64,000 bases of DNA from Pandoraea terrigena (GTDB lineage Bacteria; Pseudomonadota; Gammaproteobacteria; Burkholderiales; Burkholderiaceae), in assembly GCF_902459705.1 (NCBI RefSeq), contig NZ_CABPRU010000003.1:481767-545766 (forward strand), in the 5' to 3' direction. Below are positions 63,725 to 64,000 of this stretch, in pieces. Within the stretch, counting starts at the first letter, position 1. Every line of letters starts with the position of its first letter. The notes beneath the pieces were generated by a model. It was not told the origin of the DNA. It did no database searches and saw only the letters and a list, made by a program, of their open reading frames with translations. The position numbers were made by a program, and so were the translations under genes.

Positions 63725-64000
63725 TCAGGCCGCTGCCTTGACCATCTCTTCGACGACCTTCTTCGCGTCGCCGAACACCATCATGGTCTTGTCGAGATAG
63801 AACAGGTCGTTGTCCAGCCCGGCGTAACCCGCCGCCATCGAACGCTTGTTGACGATGATCGTCTTGGCCTTGTACGCCTCGAGAATCGGCATGCCGGCAA
63901 TCGGCGAGGTCGGATCGGTCTTTGCGGCCGGATTGACCACGTCGTTCGCGCCGAGCACCAGCACCACGTCCGTCTGCCCGAATTCGCCGTTGATCTCGTC
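63725..64000 (-). CDS. pntB: NAD(P) transhydrogenase beta subunit, C-terminal end (5' part outside window)
   Basis: The visible 91 residues run [20 protein letters not shown] to [16 protein letters not shown] and match the end of PntB, the NADP(H)-binding domain III of the proton-pumping transhydrogenase. The [25 protein letters not shown] segment that binds NADP is complete. The gene continues past base 64000. Confidence 0.92.
   Translation of the reverse strand, partial: DEINGEFGQTDVVLVLGANDVVNPAAKTDPTSPIAGMPILEAYKAKTIIVNKRSMAAGYAGLDNDLFYLDKTMMVFGDAKKVVEEMVKAAA

Overview
The window is GC-rich, tightly packed bacterial chromosome. Gene content (a Liv-type ABC operon with a two-component flavin monooxygenase, four FCD-type GntR regulators, several MFS catabolite transporters, a selenocysteine formate dehydrogenase, NsrR, split PqiA proteins) fits a metabolically versatile betaproteobacterium of the Burkholderiaceae, for example Pandoraea or a relative. 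That placement is inference from family resemblance. No phage, insertion sequence, integrase or CRISPR array is visible. Two genes run off the ends: an MFS transporter at base 1 and pntB at base 64000.

Layout, left to right. 1-9.9 kb: MFS transporters, a gntR-MFS-lyase operon with twin operators, an orphan NuoM-like subunit, a flavin reductase-like protein, a FrnE-like DsbA protein and NsrR with its operator. 10-18.1 kb: one long minus-strand operon with a flavin reductase, an HpaB-type monooxygenase, a cupin, a solute-binding protein, a DUF2848 protein and LivG, LivF, LivH and LivM. It looks like uptake plus oxidation of an unidentified, probably aromatic, substrate. 18.5-25.9 kb: an orphan cysteine desulfurase, a MarR regulator, an outer-membrane protein, the Mg2+ ATPase MgtA with a structured leader, a free-standing MgtC-C-terminal-like protein and RibA. 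26-31.4 kb: a hydantoinase-type operon holding two different Asp/Glu-racemase-fold proteins and an MFS transporter, with a divergent GntR.

31.5-40.6 kb is the most interesting stretch. A sigma-54 activator (CynF-like) is followed by a textbook -24/-12 promoter and a large upstream dyad. Behind them sits an operon in which a cyanate ABC transporter and cyanase (cynABDS) are preceded by three extra genes: an OsmC-like protein lacking its second cysteine, an acyl-CoA-dehydrogenase-fold flavoenzyme, and a rubredoxin fused to its FAD/NAD(P)H reductase. The cluster is less GC-rich than its surroundings. It is flanked by a decayed solute-binding-protein gene on the left and abuts the 3' end of selC (tRNA-Sec) on the right. 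I infer an oxidative route in which the flavoenzyme system makes cyanate from a nitrogen compound (cyanide or an organic cyano or carbamoyl compound) and cyanase finishes the job.

40.8-50.1 kb: a complete selenium and formate module on the minus strand (fdh alpha with in-frame UGA and a clear SECIS hairpin, beta, gamma, fdhE, selA, selB, selC). 50.3-53.9 kb: pqiA (as two half-size genes), pqiB and pqiC. 54-64 kb: a DHA2 transporter, a GH15 family protein, a CoA-transferase/enoyl-CoA hydratase pair with a divergent GntR and a perfect operator, a further GntR divergent from a 2-keto-4-pentenoate hydratase-like gene, a LysR regulator and the end of pntB.
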